Notes: generated by a model from the sequence alone, not told the origin. DNA of 55,585 nucleotides from Fodinibius salsisoli (GCF_026229185.1 NZ_JAGGJA010000020.1:1-55585), one strand, 5' to 3'. Positions 44,869 through 53,808 are shown, counted from the first letter of the stretch. Numbers and translations are program-made.

Positions 44869-45008
44869 TTGAATTTAAGGAATTAATTAAGGCTTTCACT
44901 GTAGATGATCTAATTGGCGCTGGCGCCTCGTATACACTAATGAACCAAACAAGGCAACTCTTGAATATATAATTAAACTAACTCTGTAATTCAATAAAGA
45001 GACACGTT

Positions 45009-46757
45009 ATGAAAAGGAAAATGATGATTTTATGTCTATCACTAATCACTACTGCATTTATTTCTTGTAGTGAAAATAGTACTGGCCCCGGAAATGGGGG
45101 CGGGGGTGGGGGAAATGGCACACCCTCAGTAACGGCGGATGCTGGTTCGAACCAAAATGCCGTAGTCGGTTTTGAGGTCACGGCAGATGGTTCTGGCTCC
45201 ACGGGCAGTAGCACGGTAGCCTATTCCTGGAGCATCAGCAACAAGCCGACCAATAGCCAGGCTTCACTTTCGGGAAGTTCCAGCGAATCTCCAGGTTTTA
45301 TCCCAGACCTGCCGGGCGAGTATGTACTGTCGCTCGAAGCCAGTTCTGATGGAGAAACGGACACTTCGCAGGTGGCTATATCAGCTATAGCAAAGCGGTT
45401 GTTTATAGATGCTAATAATGGTACGGATGGTGATATTGATGGTTATATGCCCAATACACCCCTCAAAACGATAACCAAAGCATTGGAAGTGTATGGAGAA
45501 AACGAAAATGATCCCTTCCTGGATATTGATACACTGCGTGTTGCAGAAGGAGTCTATGACCAGGCAAACGGCGAGAGTTTTCCACTCAGCTTCTATGGAG
45601 ATTTGATCGTGAAGGGAGATCAGAATGTTGATCGAGAGAATATCCATATTCTTAGCCCCGATGTAGACAGAGATCCGGCGATAGAGGTAGGGGAAGGCGT
45701 AACGTTGAGGCATATGAGTATAGAAAATGGCTATACCGGCGGTAGTTTTAACGGAGATCCGGATGCAGTCTTTGTATATAGCGGATCGTCATCAGAATCA
45801 TCCTATGTGTATCTGGAGGATGTGACGCTGTCCACGAACAATGAAAACGGCTATATCATAACCACAGGCTCTACCATTAATGTAGAGGTACGAGGATATG
45901 AAGGGACTCGCAGTACGATCGATGGGAAGGGGATAGGTCACGCCTGGACCAACCGGTTTAATACCGCTGATGCTCGCCTGGATGTGCGTGACACTGATGT
46001 GAAGAATATTGGTCATGATGCTGCTTTTGATATGGAGGATGGCAGTAACATAAACCTGTTCATTACCAACAGTACCATCCGACCTGATGCCGCCTCCAGC
46101 CAGAATAACGCGGCGATTGAGCTCAATGGCGATGGGAATATAACGCTCGATAATACCACCATTACCAGCAGTGACGGCACCGCATCGGGCAACCGGTTTA
46201 AGTATGGCATTGATATGGATAGCGATCAGCCCAGTGCCAATATCGATGTATTGAATTCTACCCTGCAATATACCCTCTGGTCTGCCATCGAAATGTACCA
46301 GGCGACAGTAAAAGTGAACGACAGTGTTATTGAGGGCGTGCATACCCAGAGTACAGGGGATCCGAACTTGGCCCGAGACGGTATCAAACATCTTGATGGA
46401 ACCCTGATTGTGCGTGGTACGACCTTTCGTGATATGAATACCAATGCGATAGACATCGGTGGACCACTGACCCCCAACAGCAATGATTTCTTTGTTGAGC
46501 TGGGAACCGAAGGCAATGCCGGCAATAATGTATTTGAAGATATCGAGGGCTTGGATGTATCGGTAACCCGCGGTGATAATCTTGGCGACGGAGATGGTGT
46601 ACAAACCGAAATTCAGGCCATCGGCAACACATGGTCAAACGGTGCTAACCCGCGTTGCGCCCCGGCATTTGATGAATACTCTCAGGCTGAAGTATGGGTG
46701 GATAGTGAGGGCGGAAGCCTCCGATGGGGCACAGGTAGTGGCGCCGTTTGTAACTGA
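45009..46757 (+). CDS. Secreted lipoprotein with Ig/PKD-like domain and right-handed beta helix (DUF1565)
   Basis: A 582-aa lipoprotein (signal MILCLSLITTAFISC, lipid Cys about 20) with a Gly-rich linker (GNGGGGGGNG). An Ig/PKD-like domain follows (about 40-125: VTADAGSNQNAVVG, YSWSISNKPTNSQASL, PGEYVLSLEASSDGETDTS), then a DUF1565 segment (LFIDANNGTDGDIDGYMPNTPLKTITKALEVY) that leads into a parallel beta helix of many short asparagine-rich turns (about 200-560). Only two cysteines occur late (near NPRCAP and the C-terminus, GAVCN). Such proteins are surface-exposed; no catalytic residues are evident. It is divergent from the ECF sigma gene and ends in a strong terminator. Confidence 0.85.
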   Translation: MKRKMMILCLSLITTAFISCSENSTGPGNGGGGGGNGTPSVTADAGSNQNAVVGFEVTADGSGSTGSSTVAYSWSISNKPTNSQASLSGSSSESPGFIPDLPGEYVLSLEASSDGETDTSQVAISAIAKRLFIDANNGTDGDIDGYMPNTPLKTITKALEVYGENENDPFLDIDTLRVAEGVYDQANGESFPLSFYGDLIVKGDQNVDRENIHILSPDVDRDPAIEVGEGVTLRHMSIENGYTGGSFNGDPDAVFVYSGSSSESSYVYLEDVTLSTNNENGYIITTGSTINVEVRGYEGTRSTIDGKGIGHAWTNRFNTADARLDVRDTDVKNIGHDAAFDMEDGSNINLFITNSTIRPDAASSQNNAAIELNGDGNITLDNTTITSSDGTASGNRFKYGIDMDSDQPSANIDVLNSTLQYTLWSAIEMYQATVKVNDSVIEGVHTQSTGDPNLARDGIKHLDGTLIVRGTTFRDMNTNAIDIGGPLTPNSNDFFVELGTEGNAGNNVFEDIEGLDVSVTRGDNLGDGDGVQTEIQAIGNTWSNGANPRCAPAFDEYSQAEVWVDSEGGSLRWGTGSGAVCN

Positions 46758-46812
46758 CTTGTTATCCAAGAGTTGACAAAGTTGCTTCTTTAGTGCTGCT
46801 AAGCCACTCACA

Positions 46813-46850
46813 GAAGGCCTTTTCTTTAGAGGGAAAGGCCTTCTTTTATT
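46813..46850 (+). terminator. Terminator of the beta-helix lipoprotein gene
   Basis: Stem GAAGGCCTTTTC / GGAAAGGCCTTC around a short loop, then TTTTATTT, 56 bases past the stop. Confidence 0.85.
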
Positions 46851-46898
46851 TCAGTAGACCACTATTAATCTAATAAGTAGCCTGTAAGGCATTAATTT

Positions 46899-47807
46899 TT
46901 ACGCCCGCGGGTGAAATTCTTTATGCACCTGGTGCAGGAGGGAGCGGTCTACATGGGTATAGATTTCGGTCGTCAGGATAGAAGAGTGGCCCAGCATCTC
47001 CTGCACGGCGCGCAGGTCAGCTCCACCTTCCAGAAGGTGCGTAGCAAAGGAGTGGCGAAAAATATGGGGATAGACATTTTTTTCAATCCCGGCTCGCTCG
47101 GCGGAATCATTAACAATATTCCAGATGCTCATCCGGGAAAGTGGTCCACCACGTTGATTGAGAAAAATTTTGTTTTTAGACTTCTGAGGATTTTTATCAC
47201 TCTTGAACTTGGGTCGGACGACTTCGATATAATGTTCTAGTGCTGACTGCGCTATTTCGCCCACTGGAACCAGTCGTTCTTTATTCCCTTTACCAACTAC
47301 GCGGATAAAACCAATTTCAAAAAAAAGGTTGTCGAGTTCCAGTCCGGTTAGTTCACTAACACGCATCCCGGTAGCATATAGCGTTTCCATGATGGCTGCA
47401 TTTCGGATACCCGCATCCGTTTCTCGGTTGGGGATATCAATAATTGCTGAAATTTCATCAGGACTCAGTACCTCCGGTAGGTTTTGGGCCTGTTTTGGGA
47501 GTTCTATGAGTTCTGCCGGATTGGCTGTCGTTATATTTTCTACAACCGCAAACTCATGGAATCCACGAATACTGGATATATTCCGGGCTATGGAGCTTAC
47601 CGACAGGTCCATAGCTGATAACTCCTCGATATACTGTTCAATGTGTTGCAGAGTCACCCCTTGCAGGTCTTGAATGCGAAGGTCTCGCGCAACAAACTTT
47701 AAATATCGTTGAAGGTCGTTCTTATAGGAAAAGACAGAATTTTCAGAAAGATTTTTTTCCAGTTTAATGAATTGGAGATATCGTTTTAGCTCTTCCTGAT
47801 AATGCAT
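46899..47807 (-). CDS. xerD: Tyrosine recombinase XerD
   Basis: A 302-aa recombinase with full catalytic set: Arg149 (ATGMRVSEL), Lys173 (GKGNKERLVP), His248 and Arg251 (PHIFRHSFATHLLEGG), His274 (LGHSS) and Tyr283 (TTEIYTHVD). The N-terminal SAM-like domain (LKRYLQFIKLEKNLSENSVFSYKNDLQRYLKF) is standard for XerD. There is no extra domain of the integron-integrase type between motifs II and III. It should resolve chromosome dimers with XerC at dif. It starts 6 bases after the stop of the upstream phosphodiesterase gene. Confidence 0.93.
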   Translation of the reverse strand: MHYQEELKRYLQFIKLEKNLSENSVFSYKNDLQRYLKFVARDLRIQDLQGVTLQHIEQYIEELSAMDLSVSSIARNISSIRGFHEFAVVENITTANPAELIELPKQAQNLPEVLSPDEISAIIDIPNRETDAGIRNAAIMETLYATGMRVSELTGLELDNLFFEIGFIRVVGKGNKERLVPVGEIAQSALEHYIEVVRPKFKSDKNPQKSKNKIFLNQRGGPLSRMSIWNIVNDSAERAGIEKNVYPHIFRHSFATHLLEGGADLRAVQEMLGHSSILTTEIYTHVDRSLLHQVHKEFHPRA

Positions 47808-47813
47808 AGGAGG

Positions 47814-50273
47814 TTAAGAGTTGTAGTATTCATCCACAGAGGGGGCATCGGAGCTACTCTCAGGAAACTGATCCGGCATTTCCGAGGTAGTTTCCTCCGC
47901 AGGATGATCGATTTTAGAGCTTTCGGTTTCCGCCTCTTTGGACTCTTTTTCTTCATCTTCCGGATATTCAACGCGGCTGTGATAAATACCCACCAGGATA
48001 TTTAGAAAGGTCTCCTTAATGGTCGTCAGGTCCTGGAAGGTAAGGGGCGTCTTGCTGAGCTGCCCTTCATTGACGCGATCATCAATCATTTTGTCAATAA
48101 GGTTCTCAATCTTCTGGTAATTGGGATCTTTCATGGCACGTGAAGAGGCTTCTACACAATCGGCGAGCAGCAAAATCCCGGTCTCCTTGGTATGTGGACG
48201 TGGTCCGTCGTACTGAAAATCTTCCTCCCGAATCTCTTTTTTATCTTCATCCGCCTGCTTTTTGGCTTTATCCCAGAAGAACTTAATCAGCGAAGTGCCA
48301 TGATGGGTTTTAATAAAATCAATAACCACTCCGGGCAACTTTTCTTCTTCAGCCATTTTAACGCCATTGGAAACATGGGCTTTGATGACCAGGGCGCTCA
48401 TTCGCGGTTTAAGTTTGTCATGTTCATTGCCCTCAGTCTGATTTTCTGTGAAATAGCCCGGGTTTTCCATTTTACCGATATCGTGATAGAGGCCGCCTAC
48501 ACGGCAGAGCAGGCTGTTTGCCCCGATAGCGCCCGCAGCGGCTTCGGCAAGGTTCGATACCTGGAGACTGTGATGGAAGGTGCCGGGGGCATCAGTCATC
48601 AGTTTCTTAAGCAACGGCAGATTCGTATCACTCAGTTCAAGGAGGGTAAAGTCGGTGGTAACCTTAAATGTCTTTTCAAAAAGGAGAATCAGGGGATAGG
48701 TGAACAGGATGAAGATAGCATTGAAGAAAACAAAAAAGAGCTCGTTGCCCAGCCGGCCCCATCCCTCAAAGCCCGTCATGCTAAAAGCTATAATAACAAC
48801 GGTATAACAGATAAAGACAATGCCGGGCGTGGTAAAGAAGAACTGAGATCTTTTTTTGATATCACGCACTGAAAATAATCCAAGCGTACAGGCCACCGTG
48901 GTCGCGGTTACATATTCAAAATTATTCCCATTGATCAACCCGGTAAGCAGAGCCAAAGTAAAAGCTGCCAATATACCAACACGGGAATCAAAAATAATAG
49001 TTAAAATGATGGGTGCTATAGCTACCGGAACGATATAGGGAGAAATGGTTTCAAGCTCATAAGTAATGGAGCTGCCCACGCAAATTAATGACATCGCCAG
49101 TAAGACCAGCAGTAACATGGCATTATTACTAAATATGGGTCGCCGGTAGAGGTACAGATAAAAGAAGAAGATGGTTACGATGGCAATGACCGCCAATACA
49201 TCGCCGCCATATCGGAGCCAAAGCTCCAGGTCCGTTGCATTCTGTGCTCGTGCGTCCGCCAGGCTCTGGAGCATATTAAGTTTTTCTTGTGAGATGATAT
49301 CACCGCGCCTGATGATCACCTGGCCCTGTGCAACGGCTCCCTTAGTTGTTGAAATACTGGCCAGAGCCTCTTGGGTATGGATTTGAGTATCTTCTTGGTT
49401 GAAGGTGATGTTGGGCCTTATGATTTGGTTAAAAATCTGGACCCCCACATTGGTAATATCTTCAAAAAAGTATGCTGAGAGCTGTTCCCGTGCAAAGCTC
49501 TGAGCTTCTTCAACATCCCGGACATTGGCAATATTCAGGGTGCGTTCTGTCCGTTGTTTTAAGTCACGCACTATGATCTGTGCATTGGATAGCTCCTCTT
49601 TGCTGCCATCAATGATACCGTCATTTAACAACTGCTCAGTAATGTTCTGGAGGCGGTTTTTTAGGTAATCCCCAATAAATTGGCCAGAAGGAGCTGCCTT
49701 GGTATTAACCATCTGGCCAAGTATTTCTGTGCGGTGATAATTAGAGATAAGGGCGGTCCAGGCACGCTCGGATAGATTCAGCGGGGCACCACTTTTAAAC
49801 TGCTCAAATTGAAGACTATCGCGTTGAGCATTTTGAGTAGAATTTTGTTTAGATTCCTGCCACTGCGAATAGTGGTTCAAGACCGGCTGCAGGTTTTGAA
49901 ACAGGGAGTCAAGCTCTGCCTGTACGTTTTGCTTGATGTTACCGTTGGTATGGTATATCGGCAACGTAGACTCTCTAATATTCTGCCGCTCTTGCTCTAA
50001 GGTTGCCATTTCCTTTTTGATGGGGAAGGTAAAAGGAGCCGTCAAGTCATCAGCCCGCCAGGGTTCACCCACACTATAGTTAATGGGTTCCTTGAATGAT
50101 CCTTGTGGAATGGAAATAATCAGGATTGCCAAAAAGCCAAGGATGATGAGAATACGGATATAGATATTATTTCGGAGTGAAGAAGTTTCTTCTTGTTGCT
50201 TCTTCTTTTCACCGATAACGGGTGCTCCCTGGCGTTTTTTGGGAGCCAATCCCAGTTTTTCGAGTATACTCAT
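47814..50273 (-). CDS. PgpH-type HD-domain phosphodiesterase (7TMR-HDED)
   Basis: An 819-aa protein: cytoplasmic start, helix near 37-55, an extracytoplasmic 7TMR-HDED-like domain (about 60-345), then seven helices (about 350-545), and a C-terminal HD domain (about 570-780) with FHHSLQVSNLAEAAAGAIGANSLLCRVGGLYHDIGKMENPGYFTENQ: metal-binding His and the HD pair in YHDIGK. Firmicutes homologues (PgpH) break down cyclic di-AMP, and that is the likely role, although many Bacteroidota members are uncharacterised. The C-terminus is acidic and low in complexity. xerD starts 6 bases after its stop. Confidence 0.92.
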   Translation of the reverse strand: MSILEKLGLAPKKRQGAPVIGEKKKQQEETSSLRNNIYIRILIILGFLAILIISIPQGSFKEPINYSVGEPWRADDLTAPFTFPIKKEMATLEQERQNIRESTLPIYHTNGNIKQNVQAELDSLFQNLQPVLNHYSQWQESKQNSTQNAQRDSLQFEQFKSGAPLNLSERAWTALISNYHRTEILGQMVNTKAAPSGQFIGDYLKNRLQNITEQLLNDGIIDGSKEELSNAQIIVRDLKQRTERTLNIANVRDVEEAQSFAREQLSAYFFEDITNVGVQIFNQIIRPNITFNQEDTQIHTQEALASISTTKGAVAQGQVIIRRGDIISQEKLNMLQSLADARAQNATDLELWLRYGGDVLAVIAIVTIFFFYLYLYRRPIFSNNAMLLLVLLAMSLICVGSSITYELETISPYIVPVAIAPIILTIIFDSRVGILAAFTLALLTGLINGNNFEYVTATTVACTLGLFSVRDIKKRSQFFFTTPGIVFICYTVVIIAFSMTGFEGWGRLGNELFFVFFNAIFILFTYPLILLFEKTFKVTTDFTLLELSDTNLPLLKKLMTDAPGTFHHSLQVSNLAEAAAGAIGANSLLCRVGGLYHDIGKMENPGYFTENQTEGNEHDKLKPRMSALVIKAHVSNGVKMAEEEKLPGVVIDFIKTHHGTSLIKFFWDKAKKQADEDKKEIREEDFQYDGPRPHTKETGILLLADCVEASSRAMKDPNYQKIENLIDKMIDDRVNEGQLSKTPLTFQDLTTIKETFLNILVGIYHSRVEYPEDEEKESKEAETESSKIDHPAEETTSEMPDQFPESSSDAPSVDEYYNS

Positions 50274-50573
50274 GTGTCTAAATCCATCTTTTACAACTCA
50301 TAATGGCCACTTAGACCATTAATTTGTTCTTGCAAGATACTTCGATTTGCAAATTATACCAACAGGCAATCATATTACCAAACAAATAACGTAAAGAAGA
50401 GTGATATCGCATTTAAAACTTTCAGTGAAATGCGAATATTGTTCCAATAAATGAGGAAGACATAGCTAATTCGTTATTTGGCTGCGGGGTTCTCCGACTT
50501 TATATATTTTTTGATCTTTCGAGTCAGTTTTGTGCGAGAACTGTCTTCCCGACCAATCCCCTGGCAACGCCGT

Positions 50574-50605
50574 ACCATCTCCCCTGCCAGTAGGAGTTGG
50601 TACGG
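50574..50605. repeat. Extragenic hairpin
   Basis: GTACCATCTCC and GGAGTTGGTAC are complementary at 10 of 11 positions around a 10-base loop. No T-run follows on either strand. Confidence 0.4.
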
Positions 50606-50737
50606 AGAAGGTAAGGCCTTGGCAAGGACTTGCTCCCGGGCATAGAAGGGGTGTCAAGATGGTATGTTTTAGTAAATACTGTTCTAAAAAGCAAAGAACG
50701 AGCATAATTATTCAGGAAGCCCTATTTGAATTCTGTA

Positions 50738-50770
50738 TTTTGTGGTAGAAGTGGCGGTTATGTAAGGTGG
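50738..50770. repeat. Dispersed 33-base repeat, copy 2
   Basis: Matches 28 of 33 bases of 15768-15800 (TTTTGTgGTAgAAGtGGcGG then TTATGTAAgGTGG). It lies in gene-free DNA, 35 kb away from copy 1. Confidence 0.6.
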
Positions 50771-51008
50771 TTTTCAACGGGTACCAGCGAAGCGGCGACA
50801 GTTGTAAATGCGAGAGATTGGGACATCGACCGGCTGGATATCTGGGATAGTGGTTCGCTTTGAGCCACAGCTTCTGTCCACCCTCAGAAGATAAGCCCGT
50901 AAAAGTATGCTTTCCGAAGCTTTGTGCGCGGGGGCTAGCCTGTCTCCCGCCGTGCTGGTATTTTTAAATATGAGAGACGTTTTTATCTATCTCAATAGGT
51001 AAGGGTAG

Positions 51009-51025
51009 TCTAATAAATGCGCGGG
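51009..51025. repeat. Half copy of the attC-like repeat (17 bases)
   Basis: TCTAATAAATGCGCGGG is identical to 53087-53103 at the right end of the full repeat at 52975. It lies just downstream of the HHH-protein gene, so it bounds the first block. Confidence 0.6.
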
Positions 51026-51057
51026 TCATGCCGCTTGAGGTTTTTGGATAAGTTAAA

Positions 51058-51345
51058 TCATTTCAGGTCTATTTTTTCATCTTTCCAATTCCACCACTTT
51101 AACTTTTCCTTTTCTCGTTGCCATTTTGGAGTATTTGCAAAATAGACTGCACATCTAAATACGTAAAGAAGACATCTGTCCTGTACAACCCCCGCTTTCT
51201 GGTTACTTAGATCATAGAGATTTCCAGGTGATCTGTCTTTTAAATCTGAAATTGACTTTATATTTATCTTCCATAAATCATTGGCAATTGATTTTCCTAC
51301 ACCTGGAATTGTTGAAAGCTCTTTGATGGATTGCTCTTTATTCAT
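51058..51345 (-). CDS. Helix-hairpin-helix protein (Cdd1/pathogenicity-locus family)
   Basis: A 95-aa protein resembling the Cdd1 family: IKELSTIPGVGKSIANDLWKINIKSISDLKD is a helix-hairpin-helix (GVGKSIANDL), followed by DRCLLYVFRCAVYFAN, the family's second landmark. HHH motifs bind DNA backbone non-specifically; the exact role of the family is unknown. It is the last gene of a run of four minus-strand genes, 8 bases after the VOC gene. Confidence 0.75.
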   Translation of the reverse strand: MNKEQSIKELSTIPGVGKSIANDLWKINIKSISDLKDRSPGNLYDLSNQKAGVVQDRCLLYVFRCAVYFANTPKWQREKEKLKWWNWKDEKIDLK

Positions 51346-51353
51346 CTCAAAAA

Positions 51354-51809
51354 CTAATCTTCTGCTTTGAAATTTGGATTATAAATAATACCAAATGCAT
51401 TACCCCAAGGATCTTTGACTGTTGCAGTTATTATTTTTCTACCGACATTTTCTGGTTCTTCATATGATTTAGCTCCTAATTCTAACAATCGGTCATACGT
51501 TTTTTGGATATTTTGAACTCCCCAATAGACCACTTCATTATTGCCCGTTGAATTTTGATTTTCAGTTGGCTGTAAGCCGAGTTCATATCCTGACACATCA
51601 AAACCTACATAAAAAGGCTCATCAAAATAGGGTGATTGATCAAGTATTTTTGAGTACCATTTTTTGGCTTTTTGCAGGTCATCCACTTTATAAATCACCG
51701 TTCTAAGACCTAAAAATTCATTATCTCTCATTTGTTTATTATCAGTTTCTTGCGAATAAGAGTTAAATGTGAAGCCGAATAATATTAATACTAAAATTAG
51801 GTGTCTCAT
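51354..51809 (-). CDS. Exported VOC-superfamily (glyoxalase-like) protein
   Basis: A 151-aa protein with a signal peptide (HLILVLILFGFTFNSYSQ) and a VOC fold: LGLRTVIYKVDDLQKAKKWYSKILDQSPYFDEPFYVGFDVSGYELGL, then EVVYWGVQNIQKTYDRLLELGAKSYEEP and TVKDPWGNAFGIIYNP. Most VOC proteins are cytoplasmic, so a leader peptide here is unusual. Metal ligands of true glyoxalase I are not clearly retained; substrate unknown. It overlaps the upstream gene by 4 bases. Confidence 0.8.
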   Translation of the reverse strand: MRHLILVLILFGFTFNSYSQETDNKQMRDNEFLGLRTVIYKVDDLQKAKKWYSKILDQSPYFDEPFYVGFDVSGYELGLQPTENQNSTGNNEVVYWGVQNIQKTYDRLLELGAKSYEEPENVGRKIITATVKDPWGNAFGIIYNPNFKAED

Positions 51810-52465
51810 TTGACAATTAAACCTTTGCCCGGAGTTATGATTAAATCATGCTCAGCCAGTATCATCCCAATTTCTTGCGTGTTTTCGAGGACTCGCATAT
51901 TGTACCATTTGTAGCGCTGATCCACTTGCGATAGGGGCTCACCTGTGAGCCGCTGAATTTTTTTTCTTAGCAATTGACGCGCTTTTTCTTCGCCGACTAA
52001 CTCGACCATGGCATCAAGCTCTACCCAGCCAACAATAAGGTGCAAAAATGTACTATAACCAGAGACAGGTGCATTCGGAAAAAGTTGTCGGAGTTCGTTG
52101 ATAATTTCGACTTCTTCTCCATTTTTGGGTGCTCTATAAGGGACAGTATCACTAACAAACCAGTGGGCTTGTTCATGGACGAAGATGGACATTTGCTGTT
52201 CATCACTATCGAGAAAATCGGTGTTGAGCGTCAGGATCGGGTGACTGTACGGTTGAGCTCCCATTTTAATTCTTACCTCTTCGGTAAAGATCCAATTATC
52301 AAGATCATAAGATGACAGAATGCGCCTTAATTGTTGGCGTGCTTCATCTTCTTTCTCTTGCACAAAAATAATCTCTGACTCTGTGCCAGCATTCTGTGCT
52401 TGAACGGGTGTAGCAGACGATAAACTGATAACGACTGCGATTGCAGAAAAAATGATTTTTTTCAA
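51806..52465 (-). CDS. Secreted protein with HExxH motif (putative zinc metallopeptidase)
   Basis: A 219-aa protein with a signal peptide (cleaved near PVQAQ, residue 24) and the motif FVHEQAHWFVSD (about 96-107), a zinc-peptidase HExxH. Possible third ligands are further on (HLIVGWVELDAMVE: Glu about 150). The rest has no domain I recognise. It could be a secreted peptidase, or a degenerate relative that lost activity. It overlaps the VOC gene by 4 bases (ATGA), suggesting a shared transcript. Confidence 0.6.
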   Translation of the reverse strand: MKKIIFSAIAVVISLSSATPVQAQNAGTESEIIFVQEKEDEARQQLRRILSSYDLDNWIFTEEVRIKMGAQPYSHPILTLNTDFLDSDEQQMSIFVHEQAHWFVSDTVPYRAPKNGEEVEIINELRQLFPNAPVSGYSTFLHLIVGWVELDAMVELVGEEKARQLLRKKIQRLTGEPLSQVDQRYKWYNMRVLENTQEIGMILAEHDLIITPGKGLIVK

Positions 52466-52506
52466 AAGTTTTAAGCTTAGTTTAAAAAGTTATAGTGAAG
52501 TCTAAT

Positions 52507-52947
52507 CTATATATCCCCAAACCACAAAACCATGAGTATTAAAGCAACTATTCCAACTACTGCTGCGATACTTGTAACGATTCCAAGATTTCTGGACCCT
52601 ATCCAACCGCTTGTTCCTATGCTAACAAATAAAAGCATACCACCGGTAATCATTGAAATTGAAGCTGCAAAATTAACCCAACCAACAGATTTTGGAAAAG
52701 ATTGATTGTTTACTGCTGCACGAAATAAATCTGCAGATTGAAATGACCAGATAAAGGTAGAAATTATCATAAACAGAGCACTCATTATAGCAGTACCAAT
52801 TGTTATTTTAGCAGATCGGCTCAGTGCAGTAGGATCATTGGTAGCAGTTCCGGCATTTAATAATGATGCAGCTGCAGTAAAGGCGAGGCCGCCGACGACC
52901 GCACTAATAAATGCAAGTTGTTGAAAAGCTTCTGCATAAAGTTCCAT
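52507..52947 (-). CDS. Four-helix membrane protein of unknown function
   Basis: From the ATG at 52947 (MELYAEAFQQ) a 146-aa protein with four predicted membrane helices (about 11-33, 46-70, 92-112 and 119-142). No family is recognised. The reading frame stays open upstream through an ATG at 52983 inside the attC-like repeat (MSLYRSL...) and one at 53001. The shorter start is chosen because the extension is repeat sequence. It is the first gene of the block left of the repeat at 52975-53104. Confidence 0.6.
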   Translation of the reverse strand: MELYAEAFQQLAFISAVVGGLAFTAAASLLNAGTATNDPTALSRSAKITIGTAIMSALFMIISTFIWSFQSADLFRAAVNNQSFPKSVGWVNFAASISMITGGMLLFVSIGTSGWIGSRNLGIVTSIAAVVGIVALILMVLWFGDI

Positions 52948-52974
52948 AGATGAATGGGTATTTAATGAGCGGTA

Positions 52975-53104
52975 TAACGACATTGCGCTTAACCGGCGCA
53001 CGATTTAGTGTTGAATTGCCAACTAACGAAAGATGAACCTTAAAACCAAGAACGGCAAACAGTAGGCGAGGCGTGTCCGCTTGAAATCTAATAAATGCGC
53101 GGGA
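52975..53104 (+). repeat. attC-like repeat R1
   Basis: Left end TAACGACATTGCGCTTAACC (continuing GGCGC to 52999; the 25 bases are identical to 53809-53833). The interior 53010-53056 matches 41 of 47 bases of R3. The right end is GGCGAGGCGTGTCCGCTTGAA (53065-53085), then TCTAATAAATGCGCGGG. The arms CTTAACCGGCGCACG and CGTGTCCGCTTGAA can pair imperfectly. It resembles the attC recombination sites of integron cassettes, whose left core is RYYYAAC. Confidence 0.6.
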
Positions 53105-53116
53105 TAGCCGTATTTT

Positions 53117-53509
53117 CTATCTTTCTTTCGAATTCTGTTTTAGATGTTCGGCTACTCCATCTTTAGAAATATCTTTTGATAAAAAGTCTAAGACCAAGTT
53201 GGCAAGTTCCAGATCATAGGATTCCTTAACTTCATATCCATTGAGATACAAAAAGGTCAGGGCAGAAGCCAAGGCTGTTCGTTTATTTCCATCGACAAAA
53301 GGATGCCTAATTGTTAAACAAATGATATAACTGGCTGCCATTTCAAATAGATCGTTTAAATATTCACCATCGAAACTAACCTTCGGAGCATCCGCGCAAG
53401 CTTGGACGTCTTGTTCTTCTCGAATACCTGGATCACCACCTGCTTTTTGAATCTCTTGCTCATGGATGAATAAAATGTCTTCCGTTGTTAAAAGGGAAGG
53501 CGCTTTCAT
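53117..53509 (-). CDS. doc: Doc (death-on-curing) family toxin
   Basis: A 130-aa Fic-fold toxin with the active motif HPFVDGNKRTALASALTFL (His to Arg of HPFxxGNKR intact), plus GGDPGIREEQDVQACADAPK and AASYIICLTIRHPF. Doc phosphorylates elongation factor Tu and stops translation. It is translated right after the antitoxin gene: the antitoxin stop and toxin start share bases (TAATG). The pair lies between attC-like repeats R1 and R2. Confidence 0.93.
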   Translation of the reverse strand: MKAPSLLTTEDILFIHEQEIQKAGGDPGIREEQDVQACADAPKVSFDGEYLNDLFEMAASYIICLTIRHPFVDGNKRTALASALTFLYLNGYEVKESYDLELANLVLDFLSKDISKDGVAEHLKQNSKER

Positions 53510-53715
53510 TATTCACCCAATTTGTCTAACGATTTTCGATGCTTTTTGCTGACTTCTTGATAAGCAGACTTTGCATCCACTTTTTTAATCAAAAGGCCTT
53601 CATCTTGTGGGATGATTTCAACTTGATCGTCATCTTCTACTTTTAAAAGCTTAAGCAAAGCTTTTTCGAGCAAAACACCACGACTGTTACCAATTTTTTG
53701 AAGTTTCTTAATCAT
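53509..53715 (-). CDS. AbrB/MazE-type antitoxin of the Doc pair
   Basis: A 68-aa protein from the ATG at 53715 (MIKKLQKIGNSRGVLLEKALLKLL, a swapped-hairpin AbrB DNA-binding motif), ending with a flexible charged tail (KHRKSLDKLGE) that should wrap the toxin. The frame is open upstream to 53817 in repeat R2, but the added residues are not part of the family, so the short start is used. Antitoxin of the toxin directly downstream. Pairing of AbrB with Doc, instead of Phd, is known in other genomes. Confidence 0.85.
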   Translation of the reverse strand: MIKKLQKIGNSRGVLLEKALLKLLKVEDDDQVEIIPQDEGLLIKKVDAKSAYQEVSKKHRKSLDKLGE

Positions 53716-53808
53716 AATTATGTTGCCTTGTGTTCTTACGAAGTTATTAACATAAGAATACGAAATAAAAAGCAAAAAAGTATATGAGAAGGGAGGATTC
53801 AATATGGC

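Larger units (their letters stand above)
50274..51057. other. 784-base gene-free, repeat-rich stretch
   Basis: Between the PgpH gene and the accessory block. It holds a hairpin (GTACCATCTCC / GGAGTTGGTAC around 50574-50605), a copy of the 33-base dispersed repeat (50738-50770), and the half copy of the attC-like repeat (51009-51025). ORFs crossing it show no recognisable domain. It marks the border of the accessory region. Confidence 0.55.

Noticed and set aside
45009-46757. Beta-helix lipoprotein as a pectate lyase or phage tailspike
   Set aside because: No catalytic triad or lyase motif is visible; DUF1565 plus lipobox fits a surface lipoprotein of unknown role.
46899-47807. Tyrosine recombinase as the integron integrase for the nearby attC-like repeats
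   Set aside because: Length, motifs and the gene pair with pgpH fit XerD; the extra IntI segment between motifs II and III is missing.
50466-50705. 79-aa minus-strand ORF after the pgpH gene
   Set aside because: It spans the hairpin at 50574-50605 and is rich in Pro, Gly and Thr as expected of translated palindromic repeats.
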